Assembly (NCBI RefSeq): GCF_012849555.1
Contig: NZ_CP051685.1
Coordinates: 6,076,001-6,140,000, forward strand
DNA length: 64,000 bases
Origin: Massilia forsythiae
Lineage (GTDB): Bacteria; Pseudomonadota; Gammaproteobacteria; Burkholderiales; Burkholderiaceae_D
Direction: 5' to 3'
Shown: positions 48,078 to 56,574 of the stretch, one piece after another
Numbering within the stretch: the stretch's first letter is position 1
How the letters are laid out: each line of letters begins with the position of its first letter
Notes under the pieces: generated by a model
What the model saw: the letters and a program-made list of their open reading frames with translations, nothing else
Databases searched by the model: none
Told to the model about the DNA's origin: nothing
Translations under genes and position numbers: made by a program

Positions 48078-48524
48078 ATGAATCGTCTGCGCCTGCCCAC
48101 GTTCCTGTTATTCGTGTCGTTCCTGCCTGCGCTGCAGGCCTGCTCGTCCTCCGCCGACGGCCCGGTCGACGGCGCCAAGGCTTTCCAGAAATGCGCGTCC
48201 TGCCACCAGGTCGGCCCCAACGCGCGCGGCGGCTTCGGTCCGCAGTTGAACGGCCTGTTCGGCCGGCGCGCCGGATCGAGCGCGGATTTCATCTATTCCG
48301 ACGCGATGAAGCGCTCCGGCATCGTCTGGGACGAGCGCTCGCTGGCCGCCTTTTTGCGCGATCCGTCGAAGGTGGTGCCGGGCACCCGCATGCGCTTCTG
48401 GGGGATCGGCGACGAGCGCGAGCTCGCCGCGCTGCTGGCGCATCTGCGCGGCTTCCAGCAAGCCGGCGACGGCGCCGACGATGGCGCCGATGCGCGCCGG
48501 CCTGCCATCCGCCTCCCGAAATAG
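48078..48524 (+). CDS. Small c-type cytochrome, predicted lipoprotein
   Basis: 148 residues. Signal peptide MNRLRLPTFLLFVSFLPALQ with a lipobox-like end (ALQAC), so Cys22 may be lipidated. One heme site, CASCH near residue 39, in class I context (GAKAFQKCASCHQVGPNARG, GPQLNGLFGRRAG) and Met ligand in PGTRMRFWGI. This resembles mitochondrial-type/cycA-like monoheme cytochromes. It precedes two more cytochrome genes by 84 bases. Confidence 0.9.
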   Translation: MNRLRLPTFLLFVSFLPALQACSSSADGPVDGAKAFQKCASCHQVGPNARGGFGPQLNGLFGRRAGSSADFIYSDAMKRSGIVWDERSLAAFLRDPSKVVPGTRMRFWGIGDERELAALLAHLRGFQQAGDGADDGADARRPAIRLPK

Positions 48525-48608
48525 TGCGAAGTCATCCATGGATGGGGTTATGATCTGGCCTGACGCCCGAGTCAGGTCCGAACCAACCCGTTCATCGACA
48601 GGAGCCGC

Positions 48609-49361
48609 ATGCGAGGCAGTCTCGATATCCCGGTCGTGCTGCTCGGCTGGGCGCTGCTGGCGCCGGCGGCGGCGCAGCAGCGCGTCGTGCCGGACACCAT
48701 GGCCCAGCGCCTGCTGGCGTGCACCGGCTGCCACGGCGCCCCTGCGACCGTGGCCGCGAACACGCAGCCGGCCGGGGAGCGGCGCTACTTCCCGCGCATC
48801 GCCGGCAAGCCGGCCGGCTACCTGTACAACCAGCTGCTGAACTTCCGCGCCGAGCGCCGCCGCTATCCGCTGATGACGCACATGGTGGCGCCGCTGTCGG
48901 ACGATTACCTGCGCGAGATCGCCGCCCATTTCGCCGGCCAGCATCCGCCGGCGCCGCCTCCCGGGCGGCCGGATTCATCGGCCGCCGAACTGGAACGCGG
49001 GCGGCGCCTGGTGGCGCAGGGCGACGCCGCCCTGAAGGTGCCGGCCTGCATCGCCTGCCACGGCGAACGCCTGACCGGCGCCCTGCCCGCGATTCCCGGC
49101 CTGGCCGGGCTGCCGCGCGACTACATCAACGCCCAGTTCGGCGCCTGGCGCAACGGCGACCGCCACGCCCTGGCGCCGGACTGCATGGCCGTCATCGCCG
49201 CACGCCTGTCGCCGGCGGACATCGCCGCCGTCTCGGCCTGGCTGGCCAGCCAGCCGCAGCCGTCCGATGTGCGCCCGGCGCCGCAGCCGGATCGGCCGCT
49301 GCCGCTGGCCTGCGGCAGCGCGCCCGAGGCGCGGCCGCGAACCGCCGTGGCGCGTCCATGA
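48609..49361 (+). CDS. Di-heme cytochrome c (c4-like)
   Basis: 250 residues with signal peptide (VVLLGWALLAPAAA). Two heme sites, CTGCH near residue 38 and CIACH near 144, each with a downstream Met (e.g. PLMTHMVAPLSD). FPRIAGKPAGYLYNQLLNFR is typical of the c4 family. A Pro-rich tail of 40 residues follows. GACAGGAG-type ribosome site lies upstream. The stop overlaps the next gene's ATG by four bases, so the two are coupled. Confidence 0.92.
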   Translation: MRGSLDIPVVLLGWALLAPAAAQQRVVPDTMAQRLLACTGCHGAPATVAANTQPAGERRYFPRIAGKPAGYLYNQLLNFRAERRRYPLMTHMVAPLSDDYLREIAAHFAGQHPPAPPPGRPDSSAAELERGRRLVAQGDAALKVPACIACHGERLTGALPAIPGLAGLPRDYINAQFGAWRNGDRHALAPDCMAVIAARLSPADIAAVSAWLASQPQPSDVRPAPQPDRPLPLACGSAPEARPRTAVARP

Positions 49362-50722
49362 GACCCACCGGCATGAGACCCACCGGCATGACGCCCACGA
49401 ACGCCGGCGGCGCGGCGCGGCGCCGCCATCCGCTCGCGGCGGCTGCCGCCGGCACGGCGGCGATCCTGGTGCTGGCCGCCTGCGCCTGGATCGTGCTGGC
49501 CTGGCCGCGCGCCGATTTCGTGCCGTCACGCTCGCCGCAGGCCTGGGCGCCAAGCGCGGACAACGTCGCGCGCGGCGCCTACCTGGCGCGCGCCGGCGGC
49601 TGCCTGGCCTGCCATACCGCGCGCGGCGGCGCGGCCTATGCCGGCGGGCGCGCCATCGACACGCCGTTCGGACGCCTGTACGGCCCCAACCTGACGCCCG
49701 ACCCGCACACCGGCATCGGCGCCTGGAGCGCGGACGATTTCTGGCATGCGCTGCACGACGGCGTGGCGCCCGGCGGCCGCCTGCTGTACCCGGCGTTCCC
49801 GTACACCCACTACACCAGGGTGACGCGCGACGACGCCGACGCCCTGTTCGCCTGGCTGCGCAGCCTGGCGCCGGTACGCCGGCCCAACCGCGCGCACGAA
49901 CTGCGCTTCCCCTACGACAGCCGGCTGGCGCTGGCCGGCTGGCGCCTGCTGTACTTCCGTCCCGGCGTGCAGGCAGCGCGCACCGACAGGCCGGCCGCCT
50001 GGAACCGCGGCGCCTACCTGGTCGAAGGGCTGGGCCACTGCGGCGCCTGCCATGCGGGACGCAACGCGCTCGGCGCCGCCGGCGCGAACTTGTGGGGCGG
50101 ACCGATGGCGGGCAGCGGCTGGTACGCACCCGCGCTCGCCGGACATGGCGCCACCGGCGCCGCGCCGGGCGCTGCCGGCGAGCTGGTGCAGCTGCTGCGC
50201 AGCGGCGTCTCGGCGCATGGCGCGGTCTCGGGGCCGATGGCGGAAGTGGTCGGCGACAGCCTGCAATACCTGAGCGCAGCGGACCTGCACGCCATGGCGG
50301 CCTACCTGCGGACGGTGCCGGCTGCGCCGGCAGCGCCCATGCCGGCGCCGACGCGGGCGCCGTCCGATGCGGTATCGCAGGCGGGCGCGCGCCTGTACGA
50401 CCGGCACTGCGCCGCCTGCCACGGCGGCGACGGCCGCGGCGCCACGGATACGAACGGCGCCCCGGCCTACCCGCCGCTGGCCGGCAACCGCACGCTGGCG
50501 GCGGCGCCCCCGGTCAACGCGATCCGCGCCGTGCTGCACGGCGGCTTCCCGCCGGCCACCGCCGGCAACCCGCGGCCCTACGGCATGCCGCCGTTCGGCC
50601 CGGTGCTGGACGATGCCGAGGTGGCGGCGGTGCTCAGCTACGCGCGCGCCAGCTGGGGCAACGCGGCGGCGCCGGTGACGGCGGCAGAGGTCGACCGCCA
50701 GCGGCCGGTGCCGCTGGACTGA
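49358..50722 (+). CDS. Three-heme cytochrome c, alcohol dehydrogenase subunit-like
   Basis: 454 residues. One N-terminal membrane helix (AAILVLAACAWIVLAW). Heme sites CLACH near 80, CGACH near 230 and CAACH near 351. It resembles the cytochrome encoded at 38629 throughout (YGPNLTPDPHTGIGAWSADD against SSNITPDKATGIGNYSLNDF), so the two are paralogs. No flavin or PQQ dehydrogenase accompanies this copy. The first residues are a repeat (MRPTGMRPTGM) from a 15-base duplication. It stops one base from the convergent PilT-like gene. Confidence 0.93.
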   Translation: MRPTGMRPTGMTPTNAGGAARRRHPLAAAAAGTAAILVLAACAWIVLAWPRADFVPSRSPQAWAPSADNVARGAYLARAGGCLACHTARGGAAYAGGRAIDTPFGRLYGPNLTPDPHTGIGAWSADDFWHALHDGVAPGGRLLYPAFPYTHYTRVTRDDADALFAWLRSLAPVRRPNRAHELRFPYDSRLALAGWRLLYFRPGVQAARTDRPAAWNRGAYLVEGLGHCGACHAGRNALGAAGANLWGGPMAGSGWYAPALAGHGATGAAPGAAGELVQLLRSGVSAHGAVSGPMAEVVGDSLQYLSAADLHAMAAYLRTVPAAPAAPMPAPTRAPSDAVSQAGARLYDRHCAACHGGDGRGATDTNGAPAYPPLAGNRTLAAAPPVNAIRAVLHGGFPPATAGNPRPYGMPPFGPVLDDAEVAAVLSYARASWGNAAAPVTAAEVDRQRPVPLD

Positions 50723-50723
50723 A

Positions 50724-51863
50724 TCACACCATATCCGCGAAGCCGATGCGGTCGGTGGTGGCCGCGCGCGCATCCTCGACGCCGACCTTGTGCGCCGCCA
50801 GCAGCAGCTCCAGGCTGGCGTTCATCGTGTGGCAGCCGGGATCGATGCCGGCGTTCATGCGCGCGCGGATGGCGCCCAGGTCGCCCTCCTCGATCATCTC
50901 CAGCACGGCCGGGCCGGTGGTCAGGCACTCGGTCGCCAGGTGGTAGCGGTTGCCCTGCTTGGAGGGCAGCAGCGCCTGGCACAGCACGCCGCGCAGCGCA
51001 TGCGCCAGCGCCTGGCCGCCGGCATCGGAATTGCCCAGAAGGCGCAGCATCTTCTGCAATCCCAGCTCGGTCGAGCGCGCGTGCAGCGTGGCCAGCACCA
51101 GCGGGCCGGACTCGGCCAGCGCCAGCGCTTCCTGGGCGGTCTCGGCGTCGCGGATCTCGCCGATCACGATCACGTCCGGGCGCTCGCGCAGGGCGTCCAG
51201 CGCGCCCAGGTAATAGCTTTCGACGTCGCCGTCGACGCCCACCTCGCGCTGGGTGATGATGCAGTTGCGCTGCGGGATCAGGGTCTCGACCGGGTCTTCG
51301 ATGGTGATGATGTGGCCCGAGCGGCGCTTGTTGATTTCGTCCAGCATCGAGGCGATGGTGGTCGACTTGCCCTGGCAGGTGTCGCCGATGATCAAGACCA
51401 GCCCGCTGGTCAGGCGCGCGAAGTCCTGTTCGTCCTCGTGCAGGCCGAGCTGGGCCAGCGCCAGCGGCTCCTTGGGAAAACGGCGGATCACGCAGCCGAG
51501 GCGTTTTTTCGCCTGGAAGCTGAAGCAGTTGGCGCGGATGCGCGCGGTGTGCAGGTCGATCGAGCGGTCGAAGGCGCGCTCGGCGATGCGCGCGGCCCAG
51601 TTCGGTTCGATGACGTCGAAGAATTCTTCCAGCTCTTCGCGCGTGATCGGCGAATCGGTGACCGCCACCAGGCCCTTCGGCTGGCGCAGCATGAGCGGAC
51701 TGTTCTGGTGGATGATCACATCGGAAAACACCAGCTTCGAATTCAGCAGGTGCAGGATCTGCTCGACCAGGGTGCCGAACACCGGGTGGTCTTCGTTTTC
51801 GATGTACGACAGGGTGGGAATCTGCGAGGACTGGTGGTATTCCATCGGATCGACGATCTGCAA
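50724..51863 (-). CDS. PilT/PilU-type type IV pilus retraction ATPase
   Basis: 379 residues, cytoplasmic hexameric motor family. The N-terminal PAS-like part contains SDVIIHQNSPLMLRQPKG. Walker A is GDTCQGKST, unusual for having Cys-Gln in place of the common Gly-Ser. Asp box and Walker B: RPDVIVIGEIRDAETAQEAL; His box LATLHARSTE. Closest in outline to PilU. ATG at 51863 or 51845 (MEYHQSSQIP). No other pilus gene is near, so this is an orphan copy. Confidence 0.9.
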   Translation of the reverse strand: MQIVDPMEYHQSSQIPTLSYIENEDHPVFGTLVEQILHLLNSKLVFSDVIIHQNSPLMLRQPKGLVAVTDSPITREELEEFFDVIEPNWAARIAERAFDRSIDLHTARIRANCFSFQAKKRLGCVIRRFPKEPLALAQLGLHEDEQDFARLTSGLVLIIGDTCQGKSTTIASMLDEINKRRSGHIITIEDPVETLIPQRNCIITQREVGVDGDVESYYLGALDALRERPDVIVIGEIRDAETAQEALALAESGPLVLATLHARSTELGLQKMLRLLGNSDAGGQALAHALRGVLCQALLPSKQGNRYHLATECLTTGPAVLEMIEEGDLGAIRARMNAGIDPGCHTMNASLELLLAAHKVGVEDARAATTDRIGFADMV

Positions 51864-52020
51864 GCGCCAACGGGCGATGCCGAATTATAAATTCAGCACC
51901 CGCCTAAAATTCCATCTGGAAATTTATTTTTCATTGGCCGAGCCGCTTCGCCCGTGCACGCCCCGGCGCGGCGGCGCAGCGCTGTGGCGGATGCGCAACT
52001 CGGCACCGGCTTTTCGGCCG

Positions 52021-52494
52021 TCAGCGCTGCAGCGACTGCGCGATGCGGTCGCCGAACAGCGCCAGCGTCACCCCGGCGATCATCACCGCCGCGCCGGCCA
52101 GGCGGATCGCCGACACCTTGCGCATGGCCACGTTGACCAGGCCGAAATGGTCGATCGCCATCGAGGTCAGCAGCTGGCCGGCGATCACCATCACCACCAG
52201 GTTCAGCAGGCCGATGCGCGGCACCAGCATCACGGTGCAGAAGATGAAGGCGGCCCCCAGGAAGCCGCCGGAGAATTTCCACAGCGGCTGGCCGGGCAGC
52301 GCCGCCAGCGCATCCGGCAGGCCGCCGCGCGCGAAGGCGGCCAAGCCCAACGCCAGCGAACCGCACAGGAAGGACACCAGCGCCGCCACCACCGAATTGG
52401 CGCCCACCGCCGCCGCCATCTGGCTGTTGATGGCGGCCTGGAACGAGACCGCGATACCCGCGCAGAACGCGATGACAAACAAGACGAGATTCAT
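52021..52494 (-). CDS. DMT-superfamily small membrane protein (DUF606/YdcZ type)
   Basis: 157 residues, five membrane helices: MNLVLFVIAFCAGIAVSFQA, SVVAALVSFLCGSLALGLAA, FSGGFLGAAFIFCTVMLVPR, LLNLVVMVIAGQLLTSMAID and AGAAVMIAGVTLALFGDRI. QAAINSQMAAAVG after helix 1 is the family signature. The substrate is unknown. The ATG at 52494 is chosen because a minus-strand TACAAT (-10) lies about 45 bases upstream. Confidence 0.9.
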   Translation of the reverse strand: MNLVLFVIAFCAGIAVSFQAAINSQMAAAVGANSVVAALVSFLCGSLALGLAAFARGGLPDALAALPGQPLWKFSGGFLGAAFIFCTVMLVPRIGLLNLVVMVIAGQLLTSMAIDHFGLVNVAMRKVSAIRLAGAAVMIAGVTLALFGDRIAQSLQR

Positions 52495-52795
52495 GCCGCA
52501 CTGCCGGCCCGCGCCGACGCTCACCAAAAAAGTGCGGGATTGTACCAAAACGGGGCGACGCCACGGCGTTGCAGCGTGCATCCCGTCCTCAGCGATCGAC
52601 GGAACCGGGCAGCTATATCGTGCCGGTCGATCCGGCGCAAACCCGTGCGCCGTCCACGCATGCATGCGGTGTCGTCATCCTCATGCCATCTCGCGGTGTC
52701 ATCCGCCGCCGGCCGGGCGCGTGGACGGCGTCATCGTCGCCGCTACGCGACGTGTGCGGTACGGCCGCCTCGCCGGCCGCGCCCACCCTGCGCGG
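52495..52795. other. Gap between the DMT gene and the KfrA-like gene
   Basis: Holds the probable -10 (minus-strand TACAAT near 52540) of the DMT gene. The rest is GC-rich with no gene I can support. Confidence 0.4.
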
Positions 52796-53521
52796 TCAGC
52801 GCGCGCGCAGCGACGCGATCTGCGCCCGTAGTTGCTGGTTCTCGGCGGCCAGGCTGTCGCGCGCGGTGGTGGCGCCCACCAGTTCCATCTGCGCCGCCAG
52901 GCGCGCATCCGACAGCGCGGAAGTCGCCGTGACGTTGCGCTCGACCTGGGCGCGCAGGTCGGCCAGCTGCGCATCCTTGCCTTCGATCGCCAGCTGGTCC
53001 TTGGCCTTGCCGACCAGCGCTTCCATGGCGACCTGGCGCGCGTTGTTCAACTCGGCCGTCAGGCGCTCGATGGTTTCCCCGCGCTCGCTGACGACGGCCA
53101 GCGCCGCGTCGCGCGCGTCGCCGACTTCGGCCACCTGCGCCAGCAGGCCGTCGCGCTCGCCTTCCAGGCGCTCGGTGTCGTCCAGCAGCGCCGCCATGTC
53201 GGCTTCCGACTGGGCCAGGGCATCGCGCGTGCCGGCGCCGGAGGCGTCGGCGAACTGGCGCGCCCAGTCGGCCAGGCCGGCCAGCAGCGCTTCCGGCAGC
53301 TCGGCCGGCGGCGGCGCGGCCGGCACCGCGCGGCTGGCGCGCCAGGCGGCCAGGTGGCGGAAGATGGCGGCCGTCGAGCCGGCGCCGAGGATGGCGCGCA
53401 CGGCATCGGCGTCGACGGTGCGGCCCTCGTCCTGCAGGCGGGTGGCGGCCGCGGCCACGTCGTCGAAGCCGACGTCCTGGCCGGCCGCCGGGTGTTCGGT
53501 GGGAGTGTGATCGTTTTCCAT
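52796..53521 (-). CDS. KfrA-like DNA-binding coiled-coil protein
   Basis: 241 residues from ATG 53521 (MENDHTPTEHPA). The N-terminal 90 residues fit the plasmid replication/KfrA DNA-binding domain: FDDVAAAATRLQDEGRTVDA, AVRAILGAGSTAAIFRHLAA. From about residue 110 to the end it is a long alpha-helical coiled coil (LLDDTERLEGERDGLLAQVA, ENQQLRAQIASLRAR). KfrA proteins bind DNA and form filaments in plasmid stability. Here the gene is chromosomal with no plasmid or partition genes nearby; its role is open. Confidence 0.85.
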   Translation of the reverse strand: MENDHTPTEHPAAGQDVGFDDVAAAATRLQDEGRTVDADAVRAILGAGSTAAIFRHLAAWRASRAVPAAPPPAELPEALLAGLADWARQFADASGAGTRDALAQSEADMAALLDDTERLEGERDGLLAQVAEVGDARDAALAVVSERGETIERLTAELNNARQVAMEALVGKAKDQLAIEGKDAQLADLRAQVERNVTATSALSDARLAAQMELVGATTARDSLAAENQQLRAQIASLRAR

Positions 53522-53694
53522 GCCCGCATGATACTCGACCTGGCGCGCGCCCGGCACCGCGTGCGCGCCGCTTCATGCTCCATCCATGCACCCTGGGCCG
53601 GCGCGGCTGCAGTTCGTCGCAAAACGCCGTCGCCGCGGCGCGCGTTTGCCTACGATGGGCGCATCACCCACTAGCAACCGAACCGGAGACCGCC

Positions 53695-54474
53695 ATGACC
53701 GACCCTCGTTCCCCTGCCCGCCTGCGCCGCAGCCTCGTCCTCGCCTTCGCACTCGGCGGCGCGTTCGCCGCGGGCGGCTGCGACGTCTCCTTCGCCGGCG
53801 CCATGCCGTCCGGACAGGTGCAGGGCAGCGGCGGCATCCGCCAGGAGGCGCGCCCGGTCGGCCGCTTCGACGGCGTGGCGCTGTCGCTGCCGGGCAAGGT
53901 CGAGGTCAGGAACGGCAGCGCCGAGAGCCTGTCGATCGAGACCGAGGCCAACCTGCTGCCGCTGATCGAGACGGTGGTGGAGGACGGCACGCTGCACATC
54001 CGCGCCAGGAAGGGCACGGCGATCCGCACCCGGCACCTGAAGATAGCGGTAAGCACGCGCGCGCTGGCGCGCCTGTCGGTGGGCGGCTCGGGCAGCATCG
54101 ATGCCGACCAGGTGCGCGGCGAACGCATGCAGCTCGACGTCGGCGGCTCAGGCGCGATTGCTGTCGGCAAGATCGATGGCGCCAGGCTGGGCGTCAGCCT
54201 GGGAGGCAGCGGCGACGTCAAGGCCGGCGCCGGCAGCGTGCGCAGCCTGGCGCTGTCGTTCGGCGGGTCCGGCAACGTCGACCTGGGGCGCGTGCGCGTC
54301 GAAACCGCCGACGTCAACATGGCCGGCTCGGGCGACGCCGCGCTGTGGGTGCGCGACAGCCTGGACATCAACGCGGTCGGGTCCGGCGACGTGGCCTATT
54401 ACGGCGATCCGCGCATCGACAAGACCAGCATCGGCTCGGGCAGCCTGCGCCGCCTGGGCAGCGCGCCGCACTGA
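53695..54474 (+). CDS. GIN-domain (DUF2807) lipoprotein
   Basis: 259 residues. Lipoprotein signal MTDPRSPARLRRSLVLAFAL ending at AAGGC. The rest is a head GIN domain of parallel beta-solenoid type, with a rung repeat easily seen: SVGGSGSIDAD, DVGGSGAIAVG, SLGGSGDVKAG, SFGGSGNVDLG, NMAGSGDAALW and NAVGSGDVAYYG. Starts RFDGVALSLPGKVEVRNG, as in the family. Cell-envelope location is likely, function unknown. GGAG lies nine bases before the ATG. Confidence 0.9.
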   Translation: MTDPRSPARLRRSLVLAFALGGAFAAGGCDVSFAGAMPSGQVQGSGGIRQEARPVGRFDGVALSLPGKVEVRNGSAESLSIETEANLLPLIETVVEDGTLHIRARKGTAIRTRHLKIAVSTRALARLSVGGSGSIDADQVRGERMQLDVGGSGAIAVGKIDGARLGVSLGGSGDVKAGAGSVRSLALSFGGSGNVDLGRVRVETADVNMAGSGDAALWVRDSLDINAVGSGDVAYYGDPRIDKTSIGSGSLRRLGSAPH

Positions 54475-54519
54475 GCCGCGCCCGACGCTTCAGTTGCCAG
54501 CGTTTTAATGGCCGGCGTT

Positions 54520-54981
54520 TTAATGGCCGGCGTGCGCCGCCGGCCTGGCCGAATACGCCAGCGGCCGCACCGGCACCGACAGCGCGACGTTCTCGCGCTT
54601 GCCGTCGGCACCGGCCACGACCAGCGTCAGCGGCACCTGCTCGCCTTCCTTCATCTGGCGCTTCAGGTCGAGCAGCATGATGTGGTAGCCGCCGGAAGCC
54701 AGGTCGACCGGCTGGCCGGCCGGCAGTTCGACCGCGTCGACCGCGTGCATGCGCATCGACTGGCCCTGCATCTCCATCTGGTGGATCTCGACGCGGCCGG
54801 CGGCAGGGGAGCTGGCGCCGACCAGGCGCGCCGGCTTGGCCGAGCGCAGCTGCATGAAGGCGCCGGTGGCCTTCTGGGCCGGCACGGTGGCGCGGATCCA
54901 GGGGTCGGTCACGCCGACCTGGGCGGCGGCCTGCAGCGACAGCAGGCCGGCAGCGGCGGCAAGTAGAAGACGTTTGATCAT
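54520..54981 (-). CDS. Periplasmic copper chaperone PCu(A)C
   Basis: 153 residues, signal peptide MIKRLLLAAAAGLLSLQAAA. The copper site follows the family pattern H(M)x10Mx21HxM: HQMEMQGQSMRM, then GGYHIMLLDLKRQM. ATGAFMQLRSAKPARLVGA is also typical. It delivers Cu(I) to the CuA/CuB sites of cytochrome oxidases. The C-terminal HAGH may add a metal ligand. It stands alone here without sco genes. Confidence 0.94.
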   Translation of the reverse strand: MIKRLLLAAAAGLLSLQAAAQVGVTDPWIRATVPAQKATGAFMQLRSAKPARLVGASSPAAGRVEIHQMEMQGQSMRMHAVDAVELPAGQPVDLASGGYHIMLLDLKRQMKEGEQVPLTLVVAGADGKRENVALSVPVRPLAYSARPAAHAGH

Positions 54982-55014
54982 GGGACGTACCTGTCGGTTG
55001 ATGATGATGGAGGG

Positions 55015-55557
55015 TCAGCGCGGCGCCAGCAGGGTCTCGCGCTCCACCTGCACAGTTTCCTCGCCGTCGGTGATCCACACCTGGCCGTCCTGGATCGTGC
55101 ACTGCAGCTGCATGTTGCGCTTGGCCATGCGCTCCAGCGCGGCGCAGGTCTCGGCGGCGATGTTGACGATGCTGACGTTGCGGGCGCGGTCGATCTGTTT
55201 CGCGATGCCCTTGAACCAGATGCTGCTGGTGGCGCTGTAGCTGTACACGATCACGCGTTCGGCACGGCCGCTGGCCTTCATCAGGCGGCGCTCCTCGGGC
55301 TGGCCGACCTCGATCCACAGGTCGATGGCGCCGGTGAGGTCCTTCAGCCACAAGGCCGGCTCCTCGACGTCGAACAGGTCCTTGCCGAACGCCAGCGCCG
55401 GGTCGGCGTGCAGGGCAAAAGCGAGCAGGCGGATCATCACGCGCTCGTCGGTTTCGGAAGGGTGGCGCGCGATCGTGAGCGCGTGCTCCTGGTAATAGTT
55501 GCGGTCCATGTCCGCAATGTTCAGGTCTGCCTTGTAAATCGTTGCTTTCAGGGCCAT
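55015..55557 (-). CDS. yaeQ: YaeQ family protein
   Basis: 180 residues, the family length. MALKATIYKADLNIADMDRN opens as in YaeQ; HALTIARHPSETDERVMIRL, LWIEVGQPEERRLMKASGR and IVYSYSATSSIWFKG are conserved blocks. The fold is of the PD-(D/E)xK nuclease type with the Asp-Glu pattern in this central block, but no activity is established. It is probably cotranscribed with purU, 33 bases away upstream. Confidence 0.94.
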   Translation of the reverse strand: MALKATIYKADLNIADMDRNYYQEHALTIARHPSETDERVMIRLLAFALHADPALAFGKDLFDVEEPALWLKDLTGAIDLWIEVGQPEERRLMKASGRAERVIVYSYSATSSIWFKGIAKQIDRARNVSIVNIAAETCAALERMAKRNMQLQCTIQDGQVWITDGEETVQVERETLLAPR

Positions 55558-55590
55558 CGGTGGATCGGTTCTCTCGGTTCGGTTCTGGGT

Positions 55591-56466
55591 TCAGCTGAAC
55601 ACGACGGTCTTGTCGCCGTTCAGCAGGATGCGGTGTTCCACGAACCACTTGACCGCGCGCGCCAGCACGACGCTTTCGACGTCGCGCCCGATCGCCGTCA
55701 ATTCCTCGACGTTCAGGGAATGGTCGACGCGCTCGACGTCCTGCTCGATGATCGGGCCTTCGTCCAGGTCGCCGGTGACGAAGTGGGCGGTGGCGCCGAT
55801 CAGCTTCACGCCGCGCCGGTGCGCCTGGGCATACGGGCGCGCGCCCTTGAAGCTGGGCAGGAAGGAATGGTGGATGTTGATCGCCCTGCCCTTCAATGCC
55901 CCGCACAGTCCCGGCGACAGGATCTGCATGTAGCGCGCCAGCACGACCAGGTCGATGCGGTGGGTGTCGAGCAGTTCGACGATGCGCGCCTCCTGGGCGA
56001 GCTTGGCCGATTCGCCGGCACCCGCCTCGAGCGGCAAGTGGTGGAACGGGATATTGTAACTGGCCGCGAGCTGGTAGAACTCCATGTGGTTGGAAACGAT
56101 GGCCGGAATCTCCACCGGCAGCAGGCCGCTGCGGTAGCGGAACAACAGGTCGTTGAGGCAGTGGCCGATCTTCGACACCATGATCATCACGCGCGGCTTG
56201 CGCGCGGCGTCGTGCAGCTGGCCGCTGGCGCCGAGCTGGGCGCACAGCGCGTCGAAGCCGGCGCGCAGCGTGGCGTCGGACACGCCGGCTTCCTCCAGCG
56301 CGAAGTGGATGCGCATGAAGAACAGCTTCGATTCCGGGTCGCCGAACTGGGCCGAGTCGATGATGTTGCAGCCGTGCTCGGCCAGGAAGCCGGACACGCG
56401 CAGCACGATGCCGCGCTGGTCCAGGCAGGACAGCGTCAGGATGTATTCGGGATAGGTCATGAACAT
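55591..56466 (-). CDS. purU: Formyltetrahydrofolate deformylase
   Basis: 291 residues from ATG 56466 (MFMTYPEYILTLSCLD); ATG 56460 is the alternative. Releases formate from 10-formyltetrahydrofolate, balancing one-carbon pools and feeding PurT. An N-terminal ACT domain (SCLDQRGIVLRVSGFLAEHG) is followed by the formyltransferase fold, with the active-site block AINIHHSFLPSFKGARPY and ATAHFVTGDLDEGPIIEQD (His and Asp). The frame is open further upstream through the 58-bp palindrome but without conservation. Confidence 0.96.
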   Translation of the reverse strand: MFMTYPEYILTLSCLDQRGIVLRVSGFLAEHGCNIIDSAQFGDPESKLFFMRIHFALEEAGVSDATLRAGFDALCAQLGASGQLHDAARKPRVMIMVSKIGHCLNDLLFRYRSGLLPVEIPAIVSNHMEFYQLAASYNIPFHHLPLEAGAGESAKLAQEARIVELLDTHRIDLVVLARYMQILSPGLCGALKGRAINIHHSFLPSFKGARPYAQAHRRGVKLIGATAHFVTGDLDEGPIIEQDVERVDHSLNVEELTAIGRDVESVVLARAVKWFVEHRILLNGDKTVVFS

Positions 56467-56516
56467 GGTCGGTTGACAAGGGCCGATCATTGTCGCACGA
56501 CGTTGGCAATGGAGAG

Positions 56517-56574
56517 AATTCGGGGTCAGAGCACAATTCTGGCGATCGCCAGAATTGTGCTCTGACCCCGAATT
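56517..56574. repeat. 58-bp perfect palindrome
   Basis: The two 29-base halves are exact reverse complements around TGGCGATCGCCA; each half carries GGGGTCAGAGCACAATTCT. A partial third copy (GCGCTCTGACCCC) follows at 56575-56587. It lies between divergent purU and the KGG gene. The GGGGTCAGAGCAC motif is, from memory, of the kind found scattered in such genomes near REP-associated transposases. Confidence 0.95.

Noticed and set aside
52796-53521. Integrated plasmid or genomic island around the KfrA-like gene
   Set aside because: No partition, replication, conjugation or integrase genes, and base composition does not differ visibly from neighbours.
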